21,626 nt of DNA from a virus, in IMG/VR virus record IMGVR_UViG_3300034071_000820, positions 1 through 21,626 of that record; one strand, given 5' to 3'. The notes under the pieces were generated by a model. That model ran no database searches. It had not been told where the DNA came from and worked only from the letters and a program-made list of their open reading frames with translations. Position numbers and translations under genes: made by a program. The number at the start of each line of letters is the position of its first letter. Position 1 is the first letter of the stretch. Positions 1 through 8,773 of this stretch are shown here, one piece after another.

Positions 1-770
1 CCAGAACTAACTCTTGCTGTGTTTCCAGCAAAACGTGCTTTATATGTAGGAAGTTCTCTCATATCTAACTTAAGTTGTTCAGGTCCCATTTTAGCATTGG
101 TTAAACCAGACTCAATAAACGTACTAAGTTCTGCAATTTCTGCTGCTGTAAATCCATAGGTTGTTAAAGTAGATTTAATAATAGAAAATGCATCACGGCG
201 TTCAGCACTTATACCACCTGTCCCAGTTAATGGTGTTATATCAGTCTTAGGTCCAACTCCACCTGATTCATATTCGTTAAGTAGATTAGTTAAATCCGTA
301 GCAGTAATACCAGAAGCAATTGTATTTAAATCAGGTGGAAATGAACCATTGTTTGCATTCATATATGTACGTATTTGTTCTAAAGTATAAGCACCTTTTC
401 CACCACTACCAAGTACTATACCGCTGGGTCCACTGCCAGGGGCGCCACCTCCGAGTGCTTTATTAATTGGAGTAATGTCACCCGTATACGTTGCATTTGG
501 ATTCTCGGCTTTTTGAAGTATTGCAAGTGATGGCTTAACCACAGTATTTAAAGTGTTAATTAAATTTTTAGCACTATCAATTACAAATTGATTTTTTGCC
601 TTTACACCCATATTAAGAGTTTTTTTGGCTTCGGCTAAAGATTTATTAAAATCTGCTTGTGCTTTATCAACGCCAGTTGTAAATGTTTTTGTTTGTTGCG
701 GTGTAGCAGCAGGAGTTGCACTACCTGCTTGACCCATCATTGCCCGAATCTTATCGCGTTCGTCAGCCAT
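1..770 (-). CDS. Partial phage structural protein, C-terminus cut by window edge
   Basis: This gene reads leftward from an ATG at 770 and is open to base 1, giving about 256 residues without a stop. The start overlaps the stop of the upstream gene by one base (TAATG), so the two are probably translationally coupled. The N-terminal 60 residues are polar and Ala/Gln/Lys-rich, likely helical. A Gly/Ser/Pro-rich linker lies near residues 100-125. The last visible part contains KLDMRELPTYKARFAGNTAR. That resembles a short segment (R.t..YkaRF.Gn..R) that I recall from large virion or internal proteins of actinobacteriophages, but the recollection is unverified. No catalytic motif is visible. It belongs to the virion operon that starts at the terminase. 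A role as an internal or tail-associated virion protein is inference. The reading frame itself is well supported. Confidence 0.85.
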   Translation of the reverse strand, partial: MADERDKIRAMMGQAGSATPAATPQQTKTFTTGVDKAQADFNKSLAEAKKTLNMGVKAKNQFVIDSAKNLINTLNTVVKPSLAILQKAENPNATYTGDITPINKALGGGAPGSGPSGIVLGSGGKGAYTLEQIRTYMNANNGSFPPDLNTIASGITATDLTNLLNEYESGGVGPKTDITPLTGTGGISAERRDAFSIIKSTLTTYGFTAAEIAELSTFIESGLTNAKMGPEQLKLDMRELPTYKARFAGNTARVSS

Positions 771-2257
771 TAGCCTACCTTCCCAAAAGTCTTTAGTAGT
801 GAGTTTATAAATTGTGCAGCACCTTCATTTGCTGTAGAACCAAATCTCCAGTTAGGATTTTTTCTAACCAAAGTAGTAAAATCTTCTGGACCTAATAGTT
901 TTTCTCCACTAATTGCTGTTTGAATATCTGGGTCAAATACATTTATTTCCCTTGCATTTAAGTCTAACTCTCTTGCTTTAATAGCGGAAAGGTCTGCAAT
1001 AAAATCTCCAACAGATATACCTGCATCTATATAAGGAGCAAGGGCTTTATATTTTAATTTAGATGCTTGCGTTAAAGAACGTTTTTGTTCTTCAATAGAA
1101 CCACCTGGTCTATTAATTTCTTCAACCTTTGATAGCAATGCTTCATTACTTAAACGTATACCAGTTTTATATGAATGTCCAAGTAATTCACTATAATAGT
1201 TACCAATTTCTCCACCAGCCTCTTGAAGTTTTATTGGTTCAACATCTTTAATACCAGTACTCTTAGCCTTAGTACTACCTCTAGTGATAAGTTTAATACG
1301 CATTTCAAGTCTATCTAAATCTGTTAACTGTGCAAAACTTCTACTGCTTGATACTGTTTGCCCAAATGCATTAGTTGTACTAAATCCAGTACTTTGACGT
1401 TTTGATTCTTCCGTTGATAATTCAAGCCAATACTGATTAGCAAGTTTATCTAATTCATTAACTAATTTTGGGTCTCCAACATAGTCTTGAACTGTTCTAT
1501 AAAATTCTTTTAAAGCATCTGCCTTAGTAGTTAATTGACTAGTTCTTGAACTTTGACTAGTTGGGTCTGGTAATGGGTCTCTAGTCTGAACAAAGGTTTC
1601 AAAAGAATATAGTTGACCGCTTGGGTCAAAATTAGGATTTGTTTTCTTTTGTTGTGCAACAGATACTGCAGACCTAAAGTTATCAACGCTAGTTGCTTGA
1701 AGCGCTTTCTTAACAGCAGCCTGAAAACCTAAATCATTTTCTACTATAGGGCCACCTTGTATAGATACCCCATAAGATTTTTTATCTGGATAGAAATCTT
1801 TTAATTTTTTCTTATATGCTTCTTTTGCAATGTTAGGTATTCTATTTATATACTCTTGAACCGCTGCATCTAAGTCTTGCGCAAAATAACCTTTGCCATC
1901 TTCGCTAGGTAAAATAACTATTGACTTAGGATTTGGTCTTCCGTCTGCTAATGGAGCACCAGAAATATATGGTTGTCCAGCAATTGAACCTTCTGTTCCT
2001 CCAGAGTTTAATGCAAAACTACCATCAAGAAACTTATCCCAATCTAGTTGAACACCCTTAGGTAATGGTTGTAAATTTGGATTTGGTTCTCTATTTGTTG
2101 GGTCTGACTTAGGGCCAGTAGATGGTGTTGCATTAGGTGCTGGGGGATTTGGTAATTTATTAGGATTAGGAACATTAGCATGTGTTGGGTCATTAGCATA
2201 GCCAATACCATCGTTAACAAATACCCACTTACCAGATGAATTTTTCGACCAAGTCAT
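770..2257 (-). CDS. Hypothetical virion-operon protein, 495 aa
   Basis: This 495-residue protein has no domain I recognise. Residues 25-70 form a Pro/Asn-rich, low-complexity stretch (many PNP and PTN units). A longer part rich in Lys, Gln and Ser follows and is probably helical. The C-terminus contains NPNWRFGSTANEGAAQF and then LLKTFGKVG. A Trp-Arg-Phe/Tyr segment followed by a helix ending in FG is a pattern I associate with the ends of some virion structural proteins, but only loosely. The start overlaps the stop of the giant gene by one base (TAATG at 2257), and the next gene is coupled the same way, so the three are one translational unit. No signal peptide or membrane segment is evident. 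Structural or internal virion protein is the best guess from position alone. Confidence 0.85.
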   Translation of the reverse strand: MTWSKNSSGKWVFVNDGIGYANDPTHANVPNPNKLPNPPAPNATPSTGPKSDPTNREPNPNLQPLPKGVQLDWDKFLDGSFALNSGGTEGSIAGQPYISGAPLADGRPNPKSIVILPSEDGKGYFAQDLDAAVQEYINRIPNIAKEAYKKKLKDFYPDKKSYGVSIQGGPIVENDLGFQAAVKKALQATSVDNFRSAVSVAQQKKTNPNFDPSGQLYSFETFVQTRDPLPDPTSQSSRTSQLTTKADALKEFYRTVQDYVGDPKLVNELDKLANQYWLELSTEESKRQSTGFSTTNAFGQTVSSSRSFAQLTDLDRLEMRIKLITRGSTKAKSTGIKDVEPIKLQEAGGEIGNYYSELLGHSYKTGIRLSNEALLSKVEEINRPGGSIEEQKRSLTQASKLKYKALAPYIDAGISVGDFIADLSAIKARELDLNAREINVFDPDIQTAISGEKLLGPEDFTTLVRKNPNWRFGSTANEGAAQFINSLLKTFGKVG

Positions 2258-5200
2258 TATTTTTCCATCACTTTCGTAGGAGTAGTGTAAACGTCATCAA
2301 GTAATGGACGGATAATACTTTCGTAAGCATCAGTTAAAGCCCTATTACCTTTTGATAGGTTTTCTAAATTAGCCATACCTTGTATTTTTTCCTTATCTAA
2401 TGTTTCTGTTCCATTAAATTGAGTTCTAATATTGGTATCTTCAAAAACATTTAACAATCTTCTAGATAAAGAAGTCATTAATTGCAATGTCTTTACTTGT
2501 TCTTTAGGAAGTTTGTCAATAAAATCTTTATCACGAACCATTGATTCCAGGGCAGTAAATTTAGTAATTTGACTTTGTCTTTGTTCAAATGCTTTTTGAA
2601 CTAGTGCTTCTTTTAATGCCCAGTTACCGCTTAGTAGTACCTTTTTCTGTGCATCAGCATTGGCTAATATCTCTCTACGATACGTAGCCCTATTTCTATC
2701 TGGATTATTTGGGTCTGTAAATAACTTATTAACATCTTTATCTACTTGATAGTAATTATATCTATCTTTAGCAGCAGTAACACTAATAATATAATCTTTT
2801 AATCCCTGTCCCTGGAAATCAAAAGGATTATCTTTTGGTCCAATTAAATCACTAGCCTCTAAGAAGTACATTACATTTGGGTCATACTCTCCAACATGTG
2901 GAGCAAACACCCAACCTACGGTTGGATATCTTTCTAGTAATTTTTTATTTCCTATTGCCCAATTTTTTGTTTCTTTAGTATAATTAATAGCAACCTTGGC
3001 TGCTCTACTAGACTTAGATACAGTATAAACAAGTCTATCTGGGTTATCGCCAATATACATTGCGGTAGCAAGGGCTATTGGGTCGTGTAAATAGAACCCA
3101 TTCTCAGAATTATTAATAGTAACACCACGAATAATTTCTCCCCAGTATTGATTAAGAGAAACTATGCCCTGTTTTCTTAATTCACTTGGAATATCTGCTT
3201 GTGTATTTCCTAGCGGAACTGCAGATAAAGTATTAAATCCAGCACGTATTGCTACAATATTATGTGCAGCAAGTCTTAATCTTTTATAAAATAAATCCAT
3301 CTTCTCTGGGTCTTGTAAGTCTGCACCACTAACTCTAGTTGCTGGATTAAACTGCAATGCTGCAGCAGCCTGCATAACTATGTTTGCTTCAAGACCAGTT
3401 TTTTGTCCGCCTGGCATTTGTGCCCAAGCGTTCATTAAACTTCCTGGAACTAAAGCCCTTACCCAGTTTGTATTATCACTAGTTGGACCAAGAACCCAGT
3501 TATCTAAATTTTCAGCAAACTGAACTAATTGTTTAACATCCAATGCTTGTCCTGTTGTAGTCAACAAAGCCTTTGTTGCCAGAGTTGGTATAGCCATAGT
3601 AGGACCAACAAGAGACCAAACACCAGCACCCTCAGAATAAGATGGGTTTAAGAAAGAAATCTTAGCGGTATATTGATTCCATTCTGGTTGTTTAAAGAAA
3701 CTCCAGTCATCCTCTGTTAATCCTCTATATACTCCACCTGCTGCCTTTAATGGGTTAGCAAGGGATGCCATTACTGGCGCAACGTTCTTCCAAAAAACTC
3801 CATCATTAGGAACAAGAATATATTGATTGCCATCTTGGTCTTCATAAACCATACCGCTACCATTTGAAGCATGAACATACATGCCACCTCTATAAGCAAC
3901 CTTATCTGGGTTTTGACTTATATAGCGAACCATACGTCTGGCATAATCATTGGTAGCACGGATAAATCTACCAACTACTCTTGTATTAAAATCAAGTTGA
4001 TTCTTAATTGCTGGATTATCTATGTACATTAATACTTCATTTTGAGCATTGGCTTGTGCTAGATTATCAAAATAAGAATCAGCCTGTAATTCTGCTTGAG
4101 CAGTAATTAAATCTAGGTCAACTTCTTTACCCTTATTGGCTCTTAAGGCATCTTGAATAATATCGCCAACCATTTTGTTTTCAAAATTCTTGGTAAGTTT
4201 GCGATTTTGTAAAACCTTAATAAGATATATATCAGAACTATAAAGGTCAACCATTTGCTTGTCCATGAGTTCCCATGGAATGGTAGTAAATTTTTTATAT
4301 ATTGAATCTGGTCTAAATCCAAGTTCTTGGAAATCAATATCTGTTTTTAGAGTACCTTCAATTGGAAAATCTTTAGTAATTTCTCTAAATTCATCAACAG
4401 TTAAATTATCTACTTGATAAGTAACAGTAGATTGTTCCTTAAGATTACTTAAACGTAATGCTTTTTGTAATTCAGACTCACCCTTGACATCTTTACCCAA
4501 GGTTTTTTGAACAGTTTCTATTTTTAATTTTATTAAATCTAAGAAATCCTGATTAAACTTACCAGCACTGCCATGAAATACGTTGTACAATTCAGCCATA
4601 CTACCACGAATAATACTTTCAGTTACTTCTGCATCTGTTCTACCTTCTTGTTTTAATGTAGAAGATTTAAGAAATAAACCATTAAAGTCTTTAATTTTTT
4701 GTAAAGATTTTTTGTCATCAACAATTACTTTACCGTCTTTACCCCTTTTAATACCCTGACCACGGGCAACATATTTACCTGCTGAATCTTTAACCCAGCC
4801 AACTTTACCCATAAGTTGAGTAACATAATTTTCAACATCGTCTGCTGTTTTTAAACCATTGTTTTCAACAAATGCTGAACCAAAATCTATGTCTCCCTTT
4901 TTATTAAATGCAAAATGTTGACGAAATGTAGCCATATGCGCTAATACTCTATTGGCATCACTAATAACATTATATGAATCTATAACATATTTACCAGTTT
5001 GTGTTCTGCCAGCCTCTTCAAGCGCCAATGCCCAAGAAGATTTACCAAAAACTTCATCAGCAATTCCGCCATCAACTATTTGATTAGCAAATGTTGCGGC
5101 AACTGAAGACTGTGTAATGCCCTCAACTGCATGGGAGTTGTTAGAAAGGAAAGTAGCAAAATGTTTAGAATCTTCAGCATCTAAATTACCGTATTTTGCT

Positions 5201-7761
5201 ATTGATACATTTGCAATTCTCTTTGCAACCGAACCTTCAAACACTTCTGATAATGGAAGTGTTGTTTTAATTTTTATTTTTCTACCGTTTGGTAGTTCAA
5301 CTATTCTTTCTACGTCTTGAAATCCACGAAGTCTTTTTCTTTCAGCAGCACTGATAGATTCTGCTGGATTTCTTTTAATTAAACTAAGAAATCTACCCTT
5401 AAGCATTCCCTGTGTCTGCTTATTAGCAGTATATGCTTGTAATGTTTTACTTAAATCTTTACCTTTACCAGCAAAAAGACTAATTAATTCATCTGGTCCA
5501 AGTACTAAAGCACCAATAGTAAAGTTATCAAAAGCATTTTTTACACCAACTTTAGGAAGTAATACTAATCCAGTCCATCCAGTTTGAATAACACGCATAC
5601 CAGAGTTATAAGTTGAAAATGCTGCTAGTTGTTTAAGTGTTCCAGCACGAAGACCACCCTTTAAATCATAAACTTCTTTAAGCACATCATCAAATGGAAT
5701 CATTGATATTCCTGGTGTTGTGTGAAAAATTTGACTAGCAGCAGGGGCTAAAGTTTGTCCAACATCCATAGAACCTAAACTAGAATTATCCATGTGCTTG
5801 GGAATAGTCATGTTTATAATTGGTCTTAAACCAAACTCTGAACCAAAAATTCCTTCTAGGTATGCACGTTTTGCAGTTAGTCCATCTGGTGTAGAACCCA
5901 TACCAATTTTATCAAGATACATATTGTACATTACCTTGATGGTATGTAATCTTTCTTCTGGGCTTCTAGATAAATATCTTTGAGTAAGCATATTAGCAAC
6001 TAATTTATCGCCAACTAAGAATCTTGCTAGTTGTCTAAAGTTATCTAATGATTTAGTAACAAATTCATCTTGATGATAAATTACACTATTTGCTGGCATC
6101 TTTGCAAATAGTTTGTTATATGACTTAGTAAGTCTATTTTTTTGTAAAGTTAATGTTTTAATAATATCATCAGTCGGTTCAACAAGTTTATTTAAATCAA
6201 TATCTTTTAGAACAAAGTTTTCCCATGCTTCTAAAGTTTTAGTTGCTTCCGCTGGTATAGGTTTTTTACCTGCTAAAACACTACCTTCAATACCATTTAC
6301 TAACTCATCAAATAATATTTTTCCTTTATCAGTAAAGGCTCTTGTTCTACGTTCTAATGCAACGTTATGTGCTCTTTGTTGAATTATGCCATTGATTTTT
6401 AAATCAGTAATATATGATGCGTTTTCTCCACGCTCAAAAAACTTCTGCATTGTATTAAGGTCAGTAACTGGAACTTCTCTTAAATCATCATCTAGAACTT
6501 TAGTTGTTAGTAAATGATTAATTAATCCATCGTTATCATACTCTGGATGTAATGTGGCTATACGAGTTCTAATTAATCCTGCTTGAGCAAAATCTTTGGC
6601 TTCAGTTGCTGCTCTAAGTTGATTAATTTCATCTGCAACTTTAGATATTTTTGTATTAAATTGTGGATTATTAAATAATTGAGCAACTCTTTCAACTGTT
6701 CTACCACTATAAACCTGTTGTGCTAGTTGTTGACCAGCCATTAATGATTTAGTAGAGCCACCAGTTAACCAAGTAAGTGGGTCGCTAATTATGGTATAGG
6801 CAAAATTAATTTGACCAGATGGTGAAGCCCATTCATTTTCTCTAAATGTAAATGGGTTGATATTTTTAACTGCCCAAGTATTTTCTTCCGCAACTGGTAC
6901 TGGTATAAATGGAATGTTACCAACAGTATTTTTAATAAAATCACCAACAGTACCCAAATCTTTAGGTGGAAGTGTTTTATTTAAAAAGTTAGTTATATCA
7001 TTACCTGGATTAATTTGTTGACCCTTATGCTCTGCATAAAGTTTTTTCCAGTTATCATTTTGAGATGCAAAATCTTGAAATGCTTTAGTTAATGGCGCAT
7101 CAATTTCGCCATACTCTCTTAGAATATCACTTGGCTTTACACCATCAATTACTTTTCTAGCCAAATAAGATGCAGCATATCCATACTTATTCTCAAGTTC
7201 TTTAATGCTTGATTCACGCCATGAATTTTTACCTTCATAAATGTCAGACCAAGATTTATTAGGTAATGATTTTTTAAAATTTTCTGCAGGTGATGTAGTT
7301 CCACCAGTTAATCTGTTTATTTCGTTTATTACTTCAGGTTCACCTATAGCGGCACCAAGTTTATAAACAGACTTAACGCCTTTGCCCCATTTTTCAAGAG
7401 TATCTAATGTAGACCTAAATGGTTCAGTTGCTTGGCTGACTGCACCTTCAACAATTTTTTTGAAAATACCCTTAGGTTGTTGTTGGTAATCTGCTTCTGG
7501 ATTTAAAAATTTTAAAAATTCTTTTGTATCTTTATCTAAAGCACCAAACTTTTTTCTTGCTTTTGCTATATCTTTATTTTTAACAAGTTCATTATCTAAT
7601 GATAAATAACTTAAAAGATTGGTAACAACAACTGCTTCTTCTTGTGTCCATGACCCAGCGCCTGTTGCAGCATACAATAGTGGTTCAGAAGATGCAAGCG
7701 TTGGATTAAATGGATTGTCTTTTAACGGAGGCAATGGTGTTGATGGAGAGGTAAATGACAT
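2257..7761 (-). CDS. Giant 1834-aa virion-operon protein, function unknown
   Basis: An uninterrupted 1834-codon frame makes this the largest gene in the window. I do not recognise a catalytic domain and see no T7-type RNA polymerase signature motifs. Most of the protein is charged and probably helical. Several hydrophobic or Gly-rich stretches interrupt it, notably around residues 275-295, 720-765 (containing GWTGLVLLPKVGVKNAF) and 1380-1400 (containing GPTMAIPTLATKALL). The C-terminal 200 residues are Lys/Gln/Glu-rich and could form coiled coils. It is coupled to the 139-aa gene upstream (TAATG) and the 495-aa gene downstream. Giant proteins encoded beside the portal in tailed phages are often internal virion or DNA-ejection proteins. 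That role is inference here; a tape measure or polyvalent protein is the main alternative. The coding call is secure, the function is not. Confidence 0.9.
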   Translation of the reverse strand: MSFTSPSTPLPPLKDNPFNPTLASSEPLLYAATGAGSWTQEEAVVVTNLLSYLSLDNELVKNKDIAKARKKFGALDKDTKEFLKFLNPEADYQQQPKGIFKKIVEGAVSQATEPFRSTLDTLEKWGKGVKSVYKLGAAIGEPEVINEINRLTGGTTSPAENFKKSLPNKSWSDIYEGKNSWRESSIKELENKYGYAASYLARKVIDGVKPSDILREYGEIDAPLTKAFQDFASQNDNWKKLYAEHKGQQINPGNDITNFLNKTLPPKDLGTVGDFIKNTVGNIPFIPVPVAEENTWAVKNINPFTFRENEWASPSGQINFAYTIISDPLTWLTGGSTKSLMAGQQLAQQVYSGRTVERVAQLFNNPQFNTKISKVADEINQLRAATEAKDFAQAGLIRTRIATLHPEYDNDGLINHLLTTKVLDDDLREVPVTDLNTMQKFFERGENASYITDLKINGIIQQRAHNVALERRTRAFTDKGKILFDELVNGIEGSVLAGKKPIPAEATKTLEAWENFVLKDIDLNKLVEPTDDIIKTLTLQKNRLTKSYNKLFAKMPANSVIYHQDEFVTKSLDNFRQLARFLVGDKLVANMLTQRYLSRSPEERLHTIKVMYNMYLDKIGMGSTPDGLTAKRAYLEGIFGSEFGLRPIINMTIPKHMDNSSLGSMDVGQTLAPAASQIFHTTPGISMIPFDDVLKEVYDLKGGLRAGTLKQLAAFSTYNSGMRVIQTGWTGLVLLPKVGVKNAFDNFTIGALVLGPDELISLFAGKGKDLSKTLQAYTANKQTQGMLKGRFLSLIKRNPAESISAAERKRLRGFQDVERIVELPNGRKIKIKTTLPLSEVFEGSVAKRIANVSIAKYGNLDAEDSKHFATFLSNNSHAVEGITQSSVAATFANQIVDGGIADEVFGKSSWALALEEAGRTQTGKYVIDSYNVISDANRVLAHMATFRQHFAFNKKGDIDFGSAFVENNGLKTADDVENYVTQLMGKVGWVKDSAGKYVARGQGIKRGKDGKVIVDDKKSLQKIKDFNGLFLKSSTLKQEGRTDAEVTESIIRGSMAELYNVFHGSAGKFNQDFLDLIKLKIETVQKTLGKDVKGESELQKALRLSNLKEQSTVTYQVDNLTVDEFREITKDFPIEGTLKTDIDFQELGFRPDSIYKKFTTIPWELMDKQMVDLYSSDIYLIKVLQNRKLTKNFENKMVGDIIQDALRANKGKEVDLDLITAQAELQADSYFDNLAQANAQNEVLMYIDNPAIKNQLDFNTRVVGRFIRATNDYARRMVRYISQNPDKVAYRGGMYVHASNGSGMVYEDQDGNQYILVPNDGVFWKNVAPVMASLANPLKAAGGVYRGLTEDDWSFFKQPEWNQYTAKISFLNPSYSEGAGVWSLVGPTMAIPTLATKALLTTTGQALDVKQLVQFAENLDNWVLGPTSDNTNWVRALVPGSLMNAWAQMPGGQKTGLEANIVMQAAAALQFNPATRVSGADLQDPEKMDLFYKRLRLAAHNIVAIRAGFNTLSAVPLGNTQADIPSELRKQGIVSLNQYWGEIIRGVTINNSENGFYLHDPIALATAMYIGDNPDRLVYTVSKSSRAAKVAINYTKETKNWAIGNKKLLERYPTVGWVFAPHVGEYDPNVMYFLEASDLIGPKDNPFDFQGQGLKDYIISVTAAKDRYNYYQVDKDVNKLFTDPNNPDRNRATYRREILANADAQKKVLLSGNWALKEALVQKAFEQRQSQITKFTALESMVRDKDFIDKLPKEQVKTLQLMTSLSRRLLNVFEDTNIRTQFNGTETLDKEKIQGMANLENLSKGNRALTDAYESIIRPLLDDVYTTPTKVMEK

Positions 7762-8180
7762 TAAGACATGTTCAATCTGTTATATAATGCTTCTAATTTT
7801 CCAGATGTATCGTAGGTCATCATTCTATAAACAACATTTACTGGATTACTTCCAGATATACCACCAATAGAATTAGGATTAATAGTTGGGCTATCGCCCC
7901 AAGATGCACCATGATGTATTGGCTCGTTAGGAAATTCAGTTGGAGCAGATAGGTCAGTAGTAACTTCTGGTCCTTGAATATCTTCCATTGTTACCGCACC
8001 CATCATAGGTGCTGCTATTTGCTGGTCGTAGGTTGCTTGTCCCTCACCTTGTGGTAATCCTGGAATATAAGTTGCTGGTTGGGTTGGACCCCCATCAGTC
8101 CGCTGACTAAGAGAGCCAGGGCCTGATACTGGGGCTGGGTTAGTCGGTTTTCTATATCCACCTTGCTCCATCATTGACAT
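7761..8180 (-). CDS. Small Pro/Gly-rich protein, possible scaffold
   Basis: This is a 139-residue protein with a low-complexity Pro/Gly/Gln/Thr-rich body and no recognised domain. It begins MSMMEQGGYRKPTNPAPV and ends in a short, more ordered helix-like tail (YDTSGKLEALYNRLNMS). The start is supported by a clear Shine-Dalgarno, AGGAGATATT, directly before the ATG. It sits just after the Ntn-hydrolase and overlaps the giant gene by one base. In many tailed phages the gene after the prohead protease is a scaffold, so a scaffold or a protease substrate is possible. The composition is unlike a classical coiled-coil scaffold, so that idea is weak. Confidence 0.8.
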   Translation of the reverse strand: MSMMEQGGYRKPTNPAPVSGPGSLSQRTDGGPTQPATYIPGLPQGEGQATYDQQIAAPMMGAVTMEDIQGPEVTTDLSAPTEFPNEPIHHGASWGDSPTINPNSIGGISGSNPVNVVYRMMTYDTSGKLEALYNRLNMS

Positions 8181-8188
8181 AATATCTC

Positions 8189-8758
8189 CTACTTAGTAAA
8201 TTGTGTTTTAACATTTGCAGTACCACCACACCAAATGTTATATTGAATTGCGATGTTAATTGCTTTCTTTGCTGCACCAGATGCTTTAGCGTGAGTTTTA
8301 ATTTCAGATTCCATTGCTGCCAACGCACCAAGGGCTAAGGTTCCACCAGAACCTATTGCGTATAAACCTTTGTCATCTCGCATATATCCATAGTCATCAC
8401 TAACTTGATATATTTTTCCATTAAAACAAACTAATGCATCCCAACCCGAATCATCATCATTCTTTGTTTTAGGTGTTGGGTCATATCCACCATCTATTAC
8501 GGTTTGTTTTATAGATGGTAATACTCTAACCATCATAAATCTATCTGGGTCTTGCGTCTTAATTACTTTAGGTGGTTGCCATAAGTTATTAAGGATATCT
8601 CCTACAATTGCATCACCTGCAACTGCAATTAGATATTCACCAATCTTAACTATCTTGTCACATCCCTTAGCAACATAAGGTCTGTCTGTATACGTGGTTA
8701 AAGTATCTGCGCCTAAAACAGCCCAGCCTTTACCTTGTATTCCAACTATTGCTGTCAT
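8189..8758 (-). CDS. Proteasome/HslV-like Ntn-hydrolase, probable phage maturation protease
   Basis: This 189-residue protein has the layout of a proteasome beta or HslV subunit. It starts MTAIVGI, so removal of Met1 would expose Thr2 as the N-terminal nucleophile, as in HslV (TTIV). Asp18 in LGAD matches Asp17 of the family, and Lys35 in KGCDKIVKI matches Lys33 with one extra residue. A glycine turn VAGDAIVGD follows. The AIGSGGTLALGAL segment (Ser137) matches the family's conserved AIGSGG. Near the C-terminus the family's Asp-x-x-Ser (Asp166/Ser169) appears as Asn174-x-x-Cys177 in NIWCGG. No propeptide is present. It follows the portal, where phages normally encode the prohead protease, and no other protease is visible. 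Cleavage of head or scaffold proteins is therefore the likely role, but this is inference. The start has the Shine-Dalgarno AAGGTGGGGG. Confidence 0.87.
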   Translation of the reverse strand: MTAIVGIQGKGWAVLGADTLTTYTDRPYVAKGCDKIVKIGEYLIAVAGDAIVGDILNNLWQPPKVIKTQDPDRFMMVRVLPSIKQTVIDGGYDPTPKTKNDDDSGWDALVCFNGKIYQVSDDYGYMRDDKGLYAIGSGGTLALGALAAMESEIKTHAKASGAAKKAINIAIQYNIWCGGTANVKTQFTK

Positions 8759-8773
8759 TGTCCCCCACCTTAG

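Noticed and set aside
5117-6382. Several plus-strand frames of 60-90 codons opposite the giant gene
   Set aside because: They are low-quality antisense shadows of a continuous 1834-codon frame and lack ribosome binding sites in an operon context.
2257-7761. A virion RNA polymerase like that of N4-type phages, suggested by the gene's size and position
   Set aside because: I could not find the T7-type polymerase motifs (A, B with R-x3-K-x7-YG, and HD motif C) in the protein.
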